Shown piece after piece: positions 19,011-29,753 of a stretch of 29,845 nt of DNA; position 1 is the stretch's first letter; each line of letters opens with the position of its first letter. The notes under the pieces were generated by a model that was not told where the DNA came from, did no database searches, and saw only the letters and a list, made by a program, of their open reading frames with translations. Source of the DNA: Neelides folsomi (taxonomy: Eukaryota > Arthropoda > Collembola > Neelipleona > Neelidae); NCBI GenBank assembly GCA_034687125.1, contig JAQGBZ010000579.1, positions 1-29,845 of the forward strand, given 5' to 3'. The translations under genes and the position numbers were made by a program.

Positions 19011-21793
19011 TTAGTCATTTTTTACATTTTTGGATTTGAATGAAATCTTCGCGTAGAGAACTTTAGAGAATTCTGGCCAACTTCTGATGGAAACTCCAAG
19101 GAATGTGAACGCATAGACAAAGATCAAACCATAATGGAATTCAAATTCTGTTGAAAAAAATTATAAAATAAAAATTATTTTTTATATTTAACGTTAATTG
19201 ACGGTTTTACTCTTTACGTCGAACTATTATTAATATTTTAATAATGAAATAACAATTTTGGTTTAAAATAAATTTAGTTAGTTTCGTGACGCAAGTATTA
19301 AACTTACTTTGAATAAAAAGTCTTTGTACGATGACTCTTGCCGTAATAAGCGAACCACAAAAAATCGTGCTGTTGATGATGGACATTGCCGCTAAAGGAA
19401 CTGTGCAAATTGGTTCAATCAAGAAATCCCAAAAGAGTCGACTTTGCTTATGATCTAGATCCTATGACACAAAAATATGATTCAAATAATCTAATTTTAA
19501 TTATGGAATTGATTTATATTTAAATTAATTAATTAAATTTTAATTGGAAGTTTAATTAATTTAGATTCTTACTATTTTCCTTTTAATTAAACTTCCCATC
19601 CGTTCAATGGAAATTCCAAGGAAGTTCAACGCCGACCATATGAAAACTTCAAAAGACGTCGAATGCCAAACGTAGACGTAAACGAAAGAAGCGAGCGAAG
19701 CCACCAATTTTTTAATTTCCAAATTTACTCGTCCGCGTTGGTCAATTTGATTCAAAATGGCAACAGTTGGTAAATATGTATATCTAACAATTAGAATCTT
19801 AATTAAACATTAACTTAATTAAATATTAACTTAATTAAATATTGAGTGCATTTCAATTCAAACTGTTAGCATTAAATAAATACAAAAAAAGTTTATTATA
19901 TTAAATATTAAAAAACGGCTTTGATTACTTGACAAGGAAATTGTAAAGCCCACGATCAAAATCCTTCCATAAAACTGAATAACGATGAATGTACGCGACA
20001 CATCTTGGCAATCGTGGCATCGGTAAACCATCAGTTTCGGCAATTAAACTTGGAACTCCGTACATTACAACATATTTGGTCATGAAGAATTGGCCTAATG
20101 AAAATGAAATAAAAAATAACAATTAACAACACTGCTACAATTAAATAAATAATTTCTGTTATTCAGTAAAGTTAATGATAATTTCAATAAAAATGTAATT
20201 ATAGGATCATTGTGTAATTAAACTAACCAAGCCAGTAAACAAGAGTGCAAAGAGCCCAGAGATTAATTTCGAGCAAAACTGGATAAGTTAAGGAAATTGA
20301 TCGGAAATAAATGTAGTGAATAATTAGCTCGTTTATCAATATCCAAAATCCCATTCGTAAAGCTCCTTTAAAGAACTTGAAAAATTCTTGGATTGGTTTT
20401 CCAAATTCAGGACTTTTCAAAATCATCTGCAACAAAATAAGATAATTAAAGTTAATGTAATGTAAATAAATGTAATGTAATGTAATCAATGTAATTAAGT
20501 AAATCATAATTAAAGTTAAAGTTAATTTACATGTTTTTCAAAATGGTCATAAAGAATTAAAGGTCCGGTGAGTAAAAGGGGAAAATAGAACATATAGGAA
20601 ATCCCATAAGCAAAATATTTAATTTCATCTCGGTCGTTTTTGTCCCAAACGTCAAATGACAAACTGACGCATCTTGCCAATGTCCAGGCGAAAGTAATTG
20701 AAAAATAATAATCGGCAAGTCCGTCAAGTTCAATCTTTTCCTATTAAAATAAAATCAATCTGATGGAAATGTAAGATACTTTAAACTATTAAAGCAAAAA
20801 ATAAAACAATGTATAATAAAACAATTAAACAATAATTAAAATGGTGTTTAAGAATATTTCCATTACCCTAAAAGAATCCAAACCCATCAGGACGAGTGAA
20901 AAGATTGTAAAAGCCCAAATGACCAATTTGCTCCGAAATTTCGATAAAAATAAGAAAATTAAAGGTTGAACGAAAATGAAAATTGTTCCGATTGGTCCGC
21001 ACAAACTCCACAAGTACAAAAATGACATCACAGGTGAGACCAGGAAGATCGACTACAAATAATTTTAGCTAATTAATTTAGTTAATCCAATAAAAGGTTT
21101 AAATGTATAAACAAAAAAGTCTAATCATGAGGAAAATCTACTCATATAAATTATTAACAGATTATGATTGTTAATTGTGGTTAAAACTTACTTTAATATT
21201 AAAATAGTTAACAAATCTTGAGATTGCTAGATACGCCGCATACCAATAAATTCCTTTAGTGAATAAAATGTCAATAAATGAGATCCATTCAAAGTCTGTC
21301 GTTTCTCGTCCACGGTTGAGAAAATTCGCAATGGGGCTTGGATTCATAATTGGATCTTTCTGCCATGGAAGATGCTCTGGAATGACAAATAATTAATTTA
21401 TGTTATTTAATTAACTATTTTTTGTAATAATGAGGTTAATAGTTAAGTTAATACAACAAAAAAAATTTACCAAACAAATCTTTTGATTTCTAACTCAGAA
21501 TCTTTAATTAAATAAATCTTTATAATTTTAATTATTGACATTAAATAAAAAAAGATACCTTCAGCAGCTAAATAAATGTGATAAGTTCCATAAGCGATTC
21601 CTCCACCCCAGACGAAGAATGATAAGAGTTGGAGGAAGTAAATTGGCAAAATGAACAATTCATCGTTTTTGGAATAATGAGGAGAATCTTGGCCAATTTT
21701 CCCATTCGGTGTCCCATTATGAATTTCGGAAGATTTTTTGATATCTTTCGTCTCGTTGTTAAAAATTTCGTTGTCATTTTGAGCACTTTCCAT
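19011..21793 (-). CDS. HHAT: Hedgehog acyltransferase (MBOAT family; Drosophila rasp/skinny hedgehog)
   Basis: Nine exons in coding order: 21559-21793, 21192-21376, 20867-21052, 20531-20740, 20228-20426, 19929-20094, 19573-19783, 19308-19461, 19011-19147 (TAA); 560 residues. All junctions are GT-AG and phase-consistent. Key HHAT features: TTDFEW near the start of the conserved part; KYVVMYGVPSLIAETDGL; LPRCVAYIHRYS; the WKDFDRGLYNFLVKY segment with the conserved Asp385; and VYVWHSTSFEVFIWSALNFLGI with the MBOAT catalytic His434. Many hydrophobic helices fit a polytopic ER membrane enzyme. It attaches palmitate to the N-terminal Cys of Hedgehog ligands. The N-terminal about 45 residues are an Asn/Lys/Ser-rich extension that the human and fly proteins (about 490-500 residues) lack, so the start may lie farther in. 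Confidence 0.9.
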
Positions 21794-23011
21794 TATTGAT
21801 TAAAGTTTCATTAAACTTTTAATAACTTGATTAAACTTTATAAAACTTTAACAGTCTTTGATAGAAATTAACTTTATTTTAATTCACCATTAAACATAAA
21901 ATTAAGTCTTAATATTAAGATGATAATAAAGACTTTTGTAAAGTCATAAAAGTCATAAAAGTGACAGTTGAAATATTTCAGGTAAGTTGTGGATGAAATT
22001 AAATTCAATTTATCTTCGTAATTACACAATGGACAATTTGTGTATATCATATTATCAAAGCTTTAAACTTATAGTGTAAATACTATACATGTCAACTGTG
22101 ATTATGTAATTACATTTAACTACATAATTAAATTGACAATGTTAAGAAATCTCTAAAAGATCTCAAACGGACGTGTTATTGTCTTATTGCGGCGAGAGAA
22201 AAATAATAATTTGGCGCGAGAAGCAGCTGGTTAAAGATCCAACTTCAATTTCCATTCTTTTTCCACGTGTATGGAAGAGTGAGGATTTGTGAATCTCAAA
22301 TATAATCAAAATCTCTCTCTGGTTTACGTAATTGTTTGGATTAATTCCATTTGGACTACGATTGGAAAATTTGAAGGTGAATCAAAATTAAATCTCGCTT
22401 TGATTTTCCTCTCACTCTCATCTCGATTAGTTAAAGTAAAGTTTATATAATTAATTATTGTTTGTTTTCTCAAAGTTCTTCATTTGGTATTTGTCGTTTC
22501 TAATATTTCGTAAAATTGAATGTTTTTTCATAATTTTCATAATTCATATTTTTACGATTGAGGATTTATATTAAATATACTTTAACTCACAATTCTTGGC
22601 GGGAATTAAATTAGAGAATCATATGACCTTTTCCAAAAATATTTTAATAAGTTGATTTGGGAAGAAAACAAATAAATCTGGGTTTAAATATATTTATATG
22701 CTTCTTCAGAAATATTTATTTACTTAAATTATTCATTTCTAAGTATTAAGTTAAATTAAGATGTAATCACTTGCTTTATTGTCTGGGTTTATTTACGGCA
22801 AGGCATTCGTGAGTCATTCATAAAACATAATCTTTTCAGTAGTTATTTGTAATATTTACAATTACCTACTAATATTTCACTGATTGATTGAGTATAATTA
22901 TTTATTATACGTCTATAGAAATTATCTTCATATCTACTCAATTAGAAAATACTAATAGTCAATAATATTTTAGGAATCATAAAGGGGAAAATACATAAAA
23001 TTAAATAAGTA
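21794..23011. promoter_or_regulatory. intergenic region upstream of HHAT and of the zinc-finger gene
   Basis: HHAT starts leftward and the zinc-finger gene rightward, so both 5' regions lie here. A GC-richer block at 22150-22290 contains GGCGCG and an E-box palindrome, CACGTG, at about 22264. It could be a promoter or an untranslated exon of HHAT. The remainder is AT-rich with no coding exon. Confidence 0.4.
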
Positions 23012-23662
23012 ATGGAAAAAATTTCAATTAGTAATAATAATGTTGTAGTAAACAAGGATAATTTTGTAAAATTTAATGAAAAATTTAATTGTATGTTTTG
23101 TAATAGGAAATATACAAGAAATTATCTAAGTTCACACATCAGATATCATACACGAGAAAAACCAAACAAATGTAAACAAGCATTTTCTCAAAATATTTAT
23201 TTATCAAAACAGAGAAGAATTCACACCGGTGAAAATCCATTTAAGTGCCAATTATGCAATAAAGCATTTTCACACTATGGAAGTTTAAACATGTACGCAG
23301 GAGAAAAACCATTTAAATGTAATATATGCAGTAAAGCATTTTCAGTCAATGCAAGTTTAATAAATCATACAAGAACTCACACAGGCGAAAAACCATTTAA
23401 ATGTAATATGTGCAGTAAAGTATTTTCAGTCAATATAAGTTTAACAAGTCACACTAGAACTCACACAGGAGAAAAACCATATAAATGTAAAATATCTAAG
23501 AAAGTATTTTCACTCAATCCAAATTTGATACGTCACACTAGAACTCACACAGGCGAAAAACCATATAAATGTAAAATATGTAAGAAAGTATTTTCACTCA
23601 ATCCAAATTTGATAAGCCACACTAGAACTCACAACTCACACAGGCGAAAATCATTAATTTAA
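23012..23662 (+). CDS. degenerate C2H2 zinc-finger protein, single exon
   Basis: The frame encodes 216 residues with about seven C2H2 units joined by TGEKP-type linkers, the mark of DNA-binding zinc-finger arrays. Units 1 (about 27-46), 4, 5 and 7 keep all ligands. Unit 2 (KCKQAFSQNIYLSKQRRIH) has lost one Cys and one His, unit 3 has lost the His end through a deletion (SLNMYAGEKP), and unit 6 has Ser for the second Cys (CKISKK). Near the 3' end a short duplication (ACTCACAACTCACAC) shifts the frame, and finger-like words continue beyond the stop (TTAATAAATCAC). Units 4 and 5, and 6 and 7, are close pairs, so recent 84-bp duplications are likely. There is no intron and no KRAB, BTB or ZAD domain in view. 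It may be a decaying duplicate or the last exon of a larger gene. Confidence 0.6.
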   Translation: MEKISISNNNVVVNKDNFVKFNEKFNCMFCNRKYTRNYLSSHIRYHTREKPNKCKQAFSQNIYLSKQRRIHTGENPFKCQLCNKAFSHYGSLNMYAGEKPFKCNICSKAFSVNASLINHTRTHTGEKPFKCNMCSKVFSVNISLTSHTRTHTGEKPYKCKISKKVFSLNPNLIRHTRTHTGEKPYKCKICKKVFSLNPNLISHTRTHNSHRRKSLI

Positions 23663-23851
23663 TAAATCACAAAATCACACGAATAAAAATTGAGGATAAA
23701 TTATATTCAAGTAAAATTGTTATGTAAAATAATAAAGTATATAGTAAGTATAATTTTATAGTCAATAAAAATATTAAAATTATAATCAATGTTATAAATA
23801 TATTTAAATAAACTTGTTTAAAAAATATCTATACAAACAAATAGATCGTAT

Positions 23852-26521
23852 ATGAACGAAATGGGGGAAATCAAAGTCGTTTTACTTGACATTGAAGGAA
23901 CAACAACTTCAATCAGCTTTGTTAAAGTAAAAAAACATTATTTGTTAAAAAAATACTTTAAATTTCTTATTTATAATTAAACAATAAACATAGATTTTTA
24001 ACATTAAATTAATATTTATTTTAAATGTAATTTATCATTAAGCATACAATTTCATTAATTTACTTTCCAGGATATACTTTTCCCTTATGCTCGCCAACAC
24101 ATGAAATCATACCTTGAATCTCATCTCAATGAACCAGAAGTTCAACAAATCATTCAACAACTTTGCATTCAAGTACGAATATAAATACTTACATAATACC
24201 AATAATTATAAACTAGAGTAAATCATATTTTAATTTCCTTTATCTTAATTTTCAACCCTTCCTGAATAAATGTTAAATAATTAAAATATATTTGCAACTA
24301 ACTAACATTAAGTAAAATAAGCCAATATATCAAAATAATGTTTATCAAAATAAAGTTTGCATAAAGTTAAAGTTTTTGCGTGATTGTAAGAAATTTACAA
24401 AATGAATGTTTTGATAAAATTCAGAGTGAGTTGGATCGAAGTTCAGGGAAAATTGATTTTGTCGTCTGCGGAAGCGAAGTTCCGGGCGAAATCGCTTCCT
24501 CTGCTTCCAAATACATGTGCTATTTAATGGACGGCGACGTGAAATTCGGAGGGTTGAAGAAATTCCAAGGACTTGTGTGGCGTGATGGATACGCAACAGG
24601 AAAACTACAAGGCCAGTAAGAGAGAAATCAAAATAAGAAATCAAAATTAGAATCAAATTGTGGAATCAAATTCATCTCCTTAATGTTCTTAACCTTCAAC
24701 TTCTAATCTTTAAACATTTCTAAATTTCATTTCCATCTCTAAAGTGTTTTCGAGGACGTTGAAGTTAATTGGAAACGTTGGGAAAATGCGGGAAAGAAAA
24801 TGGGAATTTATTCGAGTGGAAGTGTCGAAGCTCAAATTCTTCTTTTTAAAAATTCAATTCAAGGAGATTTGACAAAAGTATGTAATTATGATACAAAATT
24901 TAATTTTCTTTGATGTTTTGAATCATGTAGAACTATCTTAAATTAAATTATTTAATGAATTTAATAAAATAATTTATAAATTTTAATCAAATTTCAAACA
25001 AAAACTGTCAAAACCATTTTATGACGCAAATTATAATTTCATGATTAAAAAATAAATGATTAAATTGATGATTTTTAATTTGGAATTTGATTTTTGTTTA
25101 TTTAAGTATTTGAGTACCCATTTTGACACAGAAGTTGGAATGAAAGGAGATTCGCCAAGTTATCAGAAAATCTCGGAGAGAATCGGAGTTTGCCCAAATG
25201 AGATTCTTTTCTTAACGGATATTCCAAACGGTAAGAAAAATTTAAAATTATCATTTCAATCTCTGAACAAATCAAGAACTTTTAATCACTTATGATAAAA
25301 TTAGATAAAAAATGAATAAATAAATAAGACTACCTCCCTAGACAAAAATTACGTCGACTAAATTAAAAATAAAAATTCCATCACTTTTTAACATTTTATA
25401 GCACTCATATTAAGAGTTTCTGATTTATCTTCAATTTATAAATTTGGGGGTAATCGAGAACAATATAGTACACCTGTCAATAATTTTGATAATTAATATA
25501 GCTCTATTGTACATTACTGCCCCAAAATATTTTTATTTTTAATACCAATTTGTATACATAGGTATGTATATGACAATCAATGAAATATTCAATAAAAATT
25601 ATTTTAAATGTACTTATAAAGATTATAAAGTTATTTACTATATTTATATGGCAATATATATCATATTTTTATATAGCAAAGGTACTTGTTTCGGCAAATG
25701 TTCGGCTCGTTTTCCCTCAAAGTCCAAAGTCCAAATCCCAATGAAAATGAAAAGAGGAAAATGAGAGGTCACGAAGGTCAACTCGGAAAAAATGAGAAAA
25801 TGGAGAGAGAGAGAGATTGGAGAGAGAGAATTTTGACACGTCCGATCAGGTCAAAAACAATAATCGAATGACAAAAATCACAATTTTGACTACAATGGAA
25901 AACAAGCCCTTTAACTCCTAGGGCACAACACAATTACACATTAACACGCTGTAACAGTACTCTATCTATGACCGTGATTCGTTAATTTATATATTTTTTA
26001 ATCTCAATGTTAATTATTCTTATTCAAAAAGTTGCTTATTCTAATGTCAAAATATAAAACTATATCATATTATTGTACAACTAATTTTCTTATATGTATG
26101 AATATTTTCTTATATAAGAAACATTACATATAAGATATTGTTTATAAGATAATTGAACATATTGTAGATTGTATTTGAGGTTATATGAAACCTTGTATAA
26201 TTAGATTAACGCTAGTTTTGAAATCTTTCCTTATAAAACTTCAAAGGGTTGAAAGCGTTGGCTGTAAAGTTCCAATTTGCTCAGCCACCCGCATTGATCA
26301 TCTGTAATCTTCGCTTTTTTATCTTTTTTATCTTATTTAATAGTTTTTGTTCATTATCGTTTCATTCTTATTTTTTGATGATTGTAGAAGGATACGCCGC
26401 AGAAGCAGCGGGGGTTCAAGTCATCATCATCAAAAGGCCAGGAAATGCCAATTTAAGCCAAAGTGACGAAAATCATTTCAAAACTGCACAAAACTTCAAC
26501 GACATTCTTAAAATAATATAA
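23852..26521 (+). CDS. ENOPH1: enolase-phosphatase E1, methionine salvage pathway
   Basis: Six exons, 23852-23926, 24071-24172, 24425-24615, 24745-24877, 25107-25230 and 26388-26521 (TAA), give 252 residues (human 261). HAD-superfamily motifs are intact: [18 protein letters not shown] (catalytic Asp13 and acid Glu15), [10 protein letters not shown] (144-153, motif II Ser) and ILFLTDI (motif IV Asp205). [13 protein letters not shown] and a C-terminal KRPGNANLS also match the family. The enzyme converts a diketo-methylthiopentyl phosphate intermediate through enolase and phosphatase steps in the methionine salvage pathway, in the cytosol. The start at 23852 puts eight residues before the first strand; the second Met (23861) is also possible. 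The 1157-bp last intron holds a dispersed repeat (copy B) and two GC-richer patches. Confidence 0.94.
25381..25530 (-). repeat. intronic non-autonomous repeat, copy B
   Basis: Positions 25381-25491, read on the minus strand, align to 2946-3060 in the protease gene, sharing blocks such as ACTATATTGTTCTC, ATTACCCC, AAATTGAAGATAAATCA and TGTTAAAAAGTGA. In this copy, TTGGGGGTAATCGAGAACAATA (25444 on) pairs with TATTGTACATTACTGCCCCAA (25505 on) as a hairpin. It lies in the last intron of ENOPH1, opposite in strand to the gene. Confidence 0.75.
25670..25870. other. purine-rich patch in the last ENOPH1 intron
   Basis: This patch is richer in G and A than the rest of the intron, with an AGAGAGAGAG run at about 25805-25830. 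A second GC-richer patch is at 26245-26310. Neither gives a recognisable exon. They could be intronic regulatory sequence or parts of old inserts. Confidence 0.3.
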
Positions 26522-27690
26522 TTTATTTTATAATGATTAATTATCTTATTTTTGTCAAAATATATCCACTCTGTCTGTTTTGTTTTTTCAATTCCGATCC
26601 TAATTGCATTACAAAATGTCTTATATTAATTATTAATTATGATAAAAATTGTGTATTTACTGAAATTAATAAATTAAATTTACAATAAACCAATTCTAAA
26701 TTCCTAATTTAATTCTAAATTCTAAAATGCATTTAAATGTAATAAATTAATTAAATGTGTTAATGAAAGTAAATTAAATTATTGGATTTTATGTGTTTCA
26801 TAATAAATGAATGAAGATGAAAAATGTTGAGGATATGATCAAATAGTCTTTATAATTAATTAATTGATTGATTCATAAATCACATGCAATAAATTAATTT
26901 AATTTACTGAATGATTACATTAATATACAGAATAAACCAACTTCTCTTAAACATTTTTTTTGCAAACGTTACTGAATATTTTTCCAGGTCATTGAATGTC
27001 TAAAAGAACGACATGGTATTTTGTCATTAACATGCCAGTTGTACACCATTCAGAACAAATGTAAAATTACAAACATGAAACTTGAAATTTTAAGGTCATA
27101 GTTCATAAGGCAATGACCTTCATAAAATATGTTTGTTATTTTACATATTTTTTGGATGAAGAAGTGGTAACTTTAAATTTCTAACATGTCCAATTCCATT
27201 CAATTAATATGTCAGTGAAAGTTATAATTAACCGAATATAAAATATCTGTAACGTTCACAAAAAAAATTATTTAATACATTTCGGATTCTGTATAGCTTG
27301 TGTTAGTTGTGTTTGGTTCAGCAAATTGTGTTTTATAACATAAATGCACTTAACTTGAATGGTTTTTCTATATGCATATGATTTTTCACGTAAACTTAAT
27401 ATGATATTAAGGGGATCACCGGTCTCGTACTCGTCAGACGACGATTTAATAGTTTAATTGGAATTGAAAAGTTTAACTGGGATTAATTAAAAGAATTGGG
27501 AATTGGGAATTACTTCGTGCTTAAGTCAAAATAAACATTAAACAGTGTCATAAAATCATGTTCGCTTCATAAACGACATCTTAACAAATTAAGTAAGCCC
27601 TCTTTTTAATAATCTCACACAACCAATATTCCAATTATGACTCACCCCCGTCATCCCCTATTTACTCATCCATCCTTATTCTTCGTTTCT
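26522..27690. other. AT-rich 3' flank of ENOPH1 and intergenic DNA
   Basis: Candidate polyadenylation signals AATAAA lie at 26668-26673 and 26684-26689, about 150-165 bases after the ENOPH1 stop. A large imperfect hairpin lies at 27057-27149. No coding exon was recognised. Confidence 0.55.
27057..27149. repeat. imperfect foldback (hairpin) sequence
   Basis: The outer arms ATGTAAAATTACAAACAT (27059-27076) and ATGTTTGTTATTTTACAT (27129-27146) pair with one mismatch. The inner arms AAGGTCAT (27092-27099) and ATGACCTT (27113-27120) pair perfectly. The bases between the arms differ in length, so the stem has a bulge. No open frame lies inside. Confidence 0.75.
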
Positions 27691-28013
27691 GGGTCATTCT
27701 GTTATCTTTGTAAAATCAAAAAACTCCGACAATGTCGCATATTTCCCCAAAACTTAAAATCCGCGCACAGGGTTAGATTAATATATTTCGCATCCCTATT
27801 CATTAATTTAAAAACAATTAGCTAGTTAAAAAACGGCACTAGGTAGGATCCAAAATCAAAGTTTTTTTGAATTGTTTTTTGGATATCTTTCATATCACAT
27901 TCACATTTGGACCGGGCTGCCGTTTTTGTGTTATAAGGAAATCCCATTCATTTTAGACGAGTACCACGTGACCAATCCCAATGTCTCATTTCACAAAGAT
28001 AACAGAATGACCC
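27691..28013. mobile_element. 323-bp inverted-repeat element, putative non-autonomous DNA transposon
   Basis: GGGTCATTCTGTTATCTTTG and six further bases at 27691-27716 are the near-exact reverse complement of 27988-28013, with one mismatch in the first 25. Both ends are flanked outside by TTCT (27687-27690 and 28014-28017), a possible 4-bp target duplication. A second inverted pair, AAAAACGGCA at 27829 and TGCCGTTTTT at 27918, lies inside. No transposase frame fits. The superfamily is not assigned. Confidence 0.65.
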
Positions 28014-28017
28014 TTCT

Positions 28018-28510
28018 CTCTCTTGTTGAATTATTCAACCCATTACCAAATCCTGTTCACCACTCATGTCCTTTTTCTCTTCAGTTTGTTGTCAAGAAAC
28101 TTTATTATATATATAAAAAAATATTTTTGATATTTTCGCATTAAAACACCCTTACGGATTAATTTTTTAAGCCAAAACGGAAAAGTATCGCTTCAAGTGG
28201 CAAATACCCTTGTAAATCCAACATGATGTATTATATGTCATATTTTTTTTTATAAAAATCAAAATAGTTTGAGAAAATCTCGGACAAAATAATTGTAAAA
28301 TCTATGTAAATCATACACTTATACTTATCGTTTATACCAAATAATGTTCTCACGGATTCGTTTAGTGTATGGACATCTGAAGTTATCGCCTCAAGTTACA
28401 AAGACCATATTGAGATGACAAGTATCTCAATCTTGTGTTAAAATTTGGGTAAAATTGAAGAATGTATATTTGATGTAAATGTAGGGTAAAGGTAGCCAAA
28501 AATCTCAATG
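28018..28510. other. AT-rich stretch with a weak direct repeat
   Basis: ACGGATT ... AAGTATCGCTTCAAGTGGCAAA (28154-28203) resembles CACGGATT ... AAGTTATCGCCTCAAGTTACAAA (28352-28402), about 200 bp on, so a decayed tandem duplication is likely. A small palindrome, ATTGAGAT and ATCTCAAT, lies at about 28410-28432. Confidence 0.45.
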
Positions 28511-28700
28511 TACTGGTCAGTTTACAAATTCCTGACACACCGCGCCATAACATTTAAAAAGAAACAGTATTTTGGAATATTGAATTTCTAAATAACTCCA
28601 AGGATTTTTAAAACTTTTAATGTAAATCAAACGTACAAAATTCTGCTCCTATTTTAAAAGAGTTGGCGCTGTGTGCCAGGAATTTATAAACTTGCCAGTA
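28511..28700. mobile_element. 190-bp foldback element with long inverted arms and TA flanks
   Basis: The first 60 bases and the reverse complement of the last 60 agree at about 50 positions, and pairing weakens only after about 70. Both ends read TACTGG: TA, then CTGGTCAGTTTACAAATTCC on the left and CTGGCAAGTTTATAAATTCC on the right when reversed. TA at each outer edge fits a TA target duplication as made by Tc1/mariner-type elements. The loop is about 50 bases with no coding potential, so this looks like a MITE. Confidence 0.75.
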
Positions 28701-29105
28701 TGCATTAACTCCTTTATTCTCTTCTAATTTTCCGTCTTTTAATTCATGTATTCCTTACTGCCTAGACGCGTATTATAAATACTAATACGATCAAGTAATG
28801 AAGTTGTGATTGATAAAATGTTGTACAATATAGACGATGATGTAGCATACTAGCAAAGTTTAACACTTTTGGAATTTATGTTGCAATTGTACTGCAATAT
28901 TTCTACTTAAATACTTTATCTATCAAGAAATCGACACGTGTGTCATTATTTTTTTATTCAGCTTCCATTTATTAGAGAATGTTTTTAATTTTTAAAGGTA
29001 CAGGAAAAAAACCATGAAAGCAATTAAGAGAATCACTATAAGTGTAATACCTTGGCCAAATTTAAGGGAACTTTTGTATTCTCACATTAATAACTCTTTT
29101 AATAA
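28701..29105. other. AT-rich stretch before the ankyrin pseudogene
   Basis: No exon was recognised. It contains the second copy of the 47-bp repeat (29049-29095), which ends 10 bp before the ankyrin-like frame begins. Confidence 0.5.
29049..29095 (+). repeat. 47-bp dispersed repeat, copy 2
   Basis: It matches 4523-4569 at 41 of 47 positions. It ends just before the ankyrin frame, so the junction may mark where the ankyrin fragment was inserted or cut. Confidence 0.6.
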
Positions 29106-29753
29106 GGAGCAAAATTTGATGCTTTGAGCAACTTTAATCTGACGCTACATTTCGCTTCACGTGGTGGGCATTTAGAAGTTGTAAAATTCTTTCAAAATAA
29201 AGGAGCAAAAATTGATGCTTGGACTAAATCTAATGAGAAAGCATTGAGCGATAAACATTTGCAATCTGTAAAAATCCTTTTAGAAAAAGGAGCAGAAATT
29301 AACCATACTATTTCACTCTTAAGGAAAGAGACTTTTTTACATTCAGCATCGGAAAGTTGACATTTGGACGTTGTAAAATTCCTTTTAGAAAAAGGTGCAA
29401 AAATTGATGGTTTGACTAAATCTAATGAGACTCCTTTACATTATGCATCGGAAAGTGGACATTTGGACGTTGTAAAGTTACTTATAGAAAAAGGTGCAAA
29501 AATTGATGCTTTGACTAAATCTAATAAGACTCCTTTACATTTATCATGAAAAAATGGGAAGTTGGAAGTTATAAAATTACTTATAGAAAAAGGAGCAAAA
29601 ATTGAGGCTTTAAATAATATTAATGAGACTCCTTTACATTATGCATCGAAAAATGAGAATTTGGAAGTTGTAAAATTCCTTTTAGAAAAAGGGGCAAAAA
29701 TTGATGATTTGACTATAGTAAAAATATTGTCAAGTGGCACCGATTTGAAATGA
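29106..29753 (+). pseudogene. ankyrin-repeat gene fragment with two in-frame stops
   Basis: A single frame encodes about six ankyrin repeats of 33 residues (99-bp period; EVVKFLLEKGAKID at 29366, 29465, 29564 and 29663), with TPLHYASESGHLDVVK as the best-preserved phrase. The frame begins mid-repeat at GAKFDALSN, right after a TAA. A TGA at 29358-29360 replaces a Gly codon (GGA in the neighbouring unit), and a TGA at 29547-29549 interrupts a later unit. The second repeat is shortened. The last unit loses similarity at about 29715, and the frame ends at TGA 29751-29753. The repeats are otherwise very alike, so inactivation or duplication was recent. Ankyrin arrays bind proteins; no partner domain is visible. 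Confidence 0.8.

Noticed and set aside
25564..25871. Open frames in the last ENOPH1 intron as extra exons
   Set aside because: The flanking exons already join in phase to a full-length enzyme; these frames add no conserved residues.
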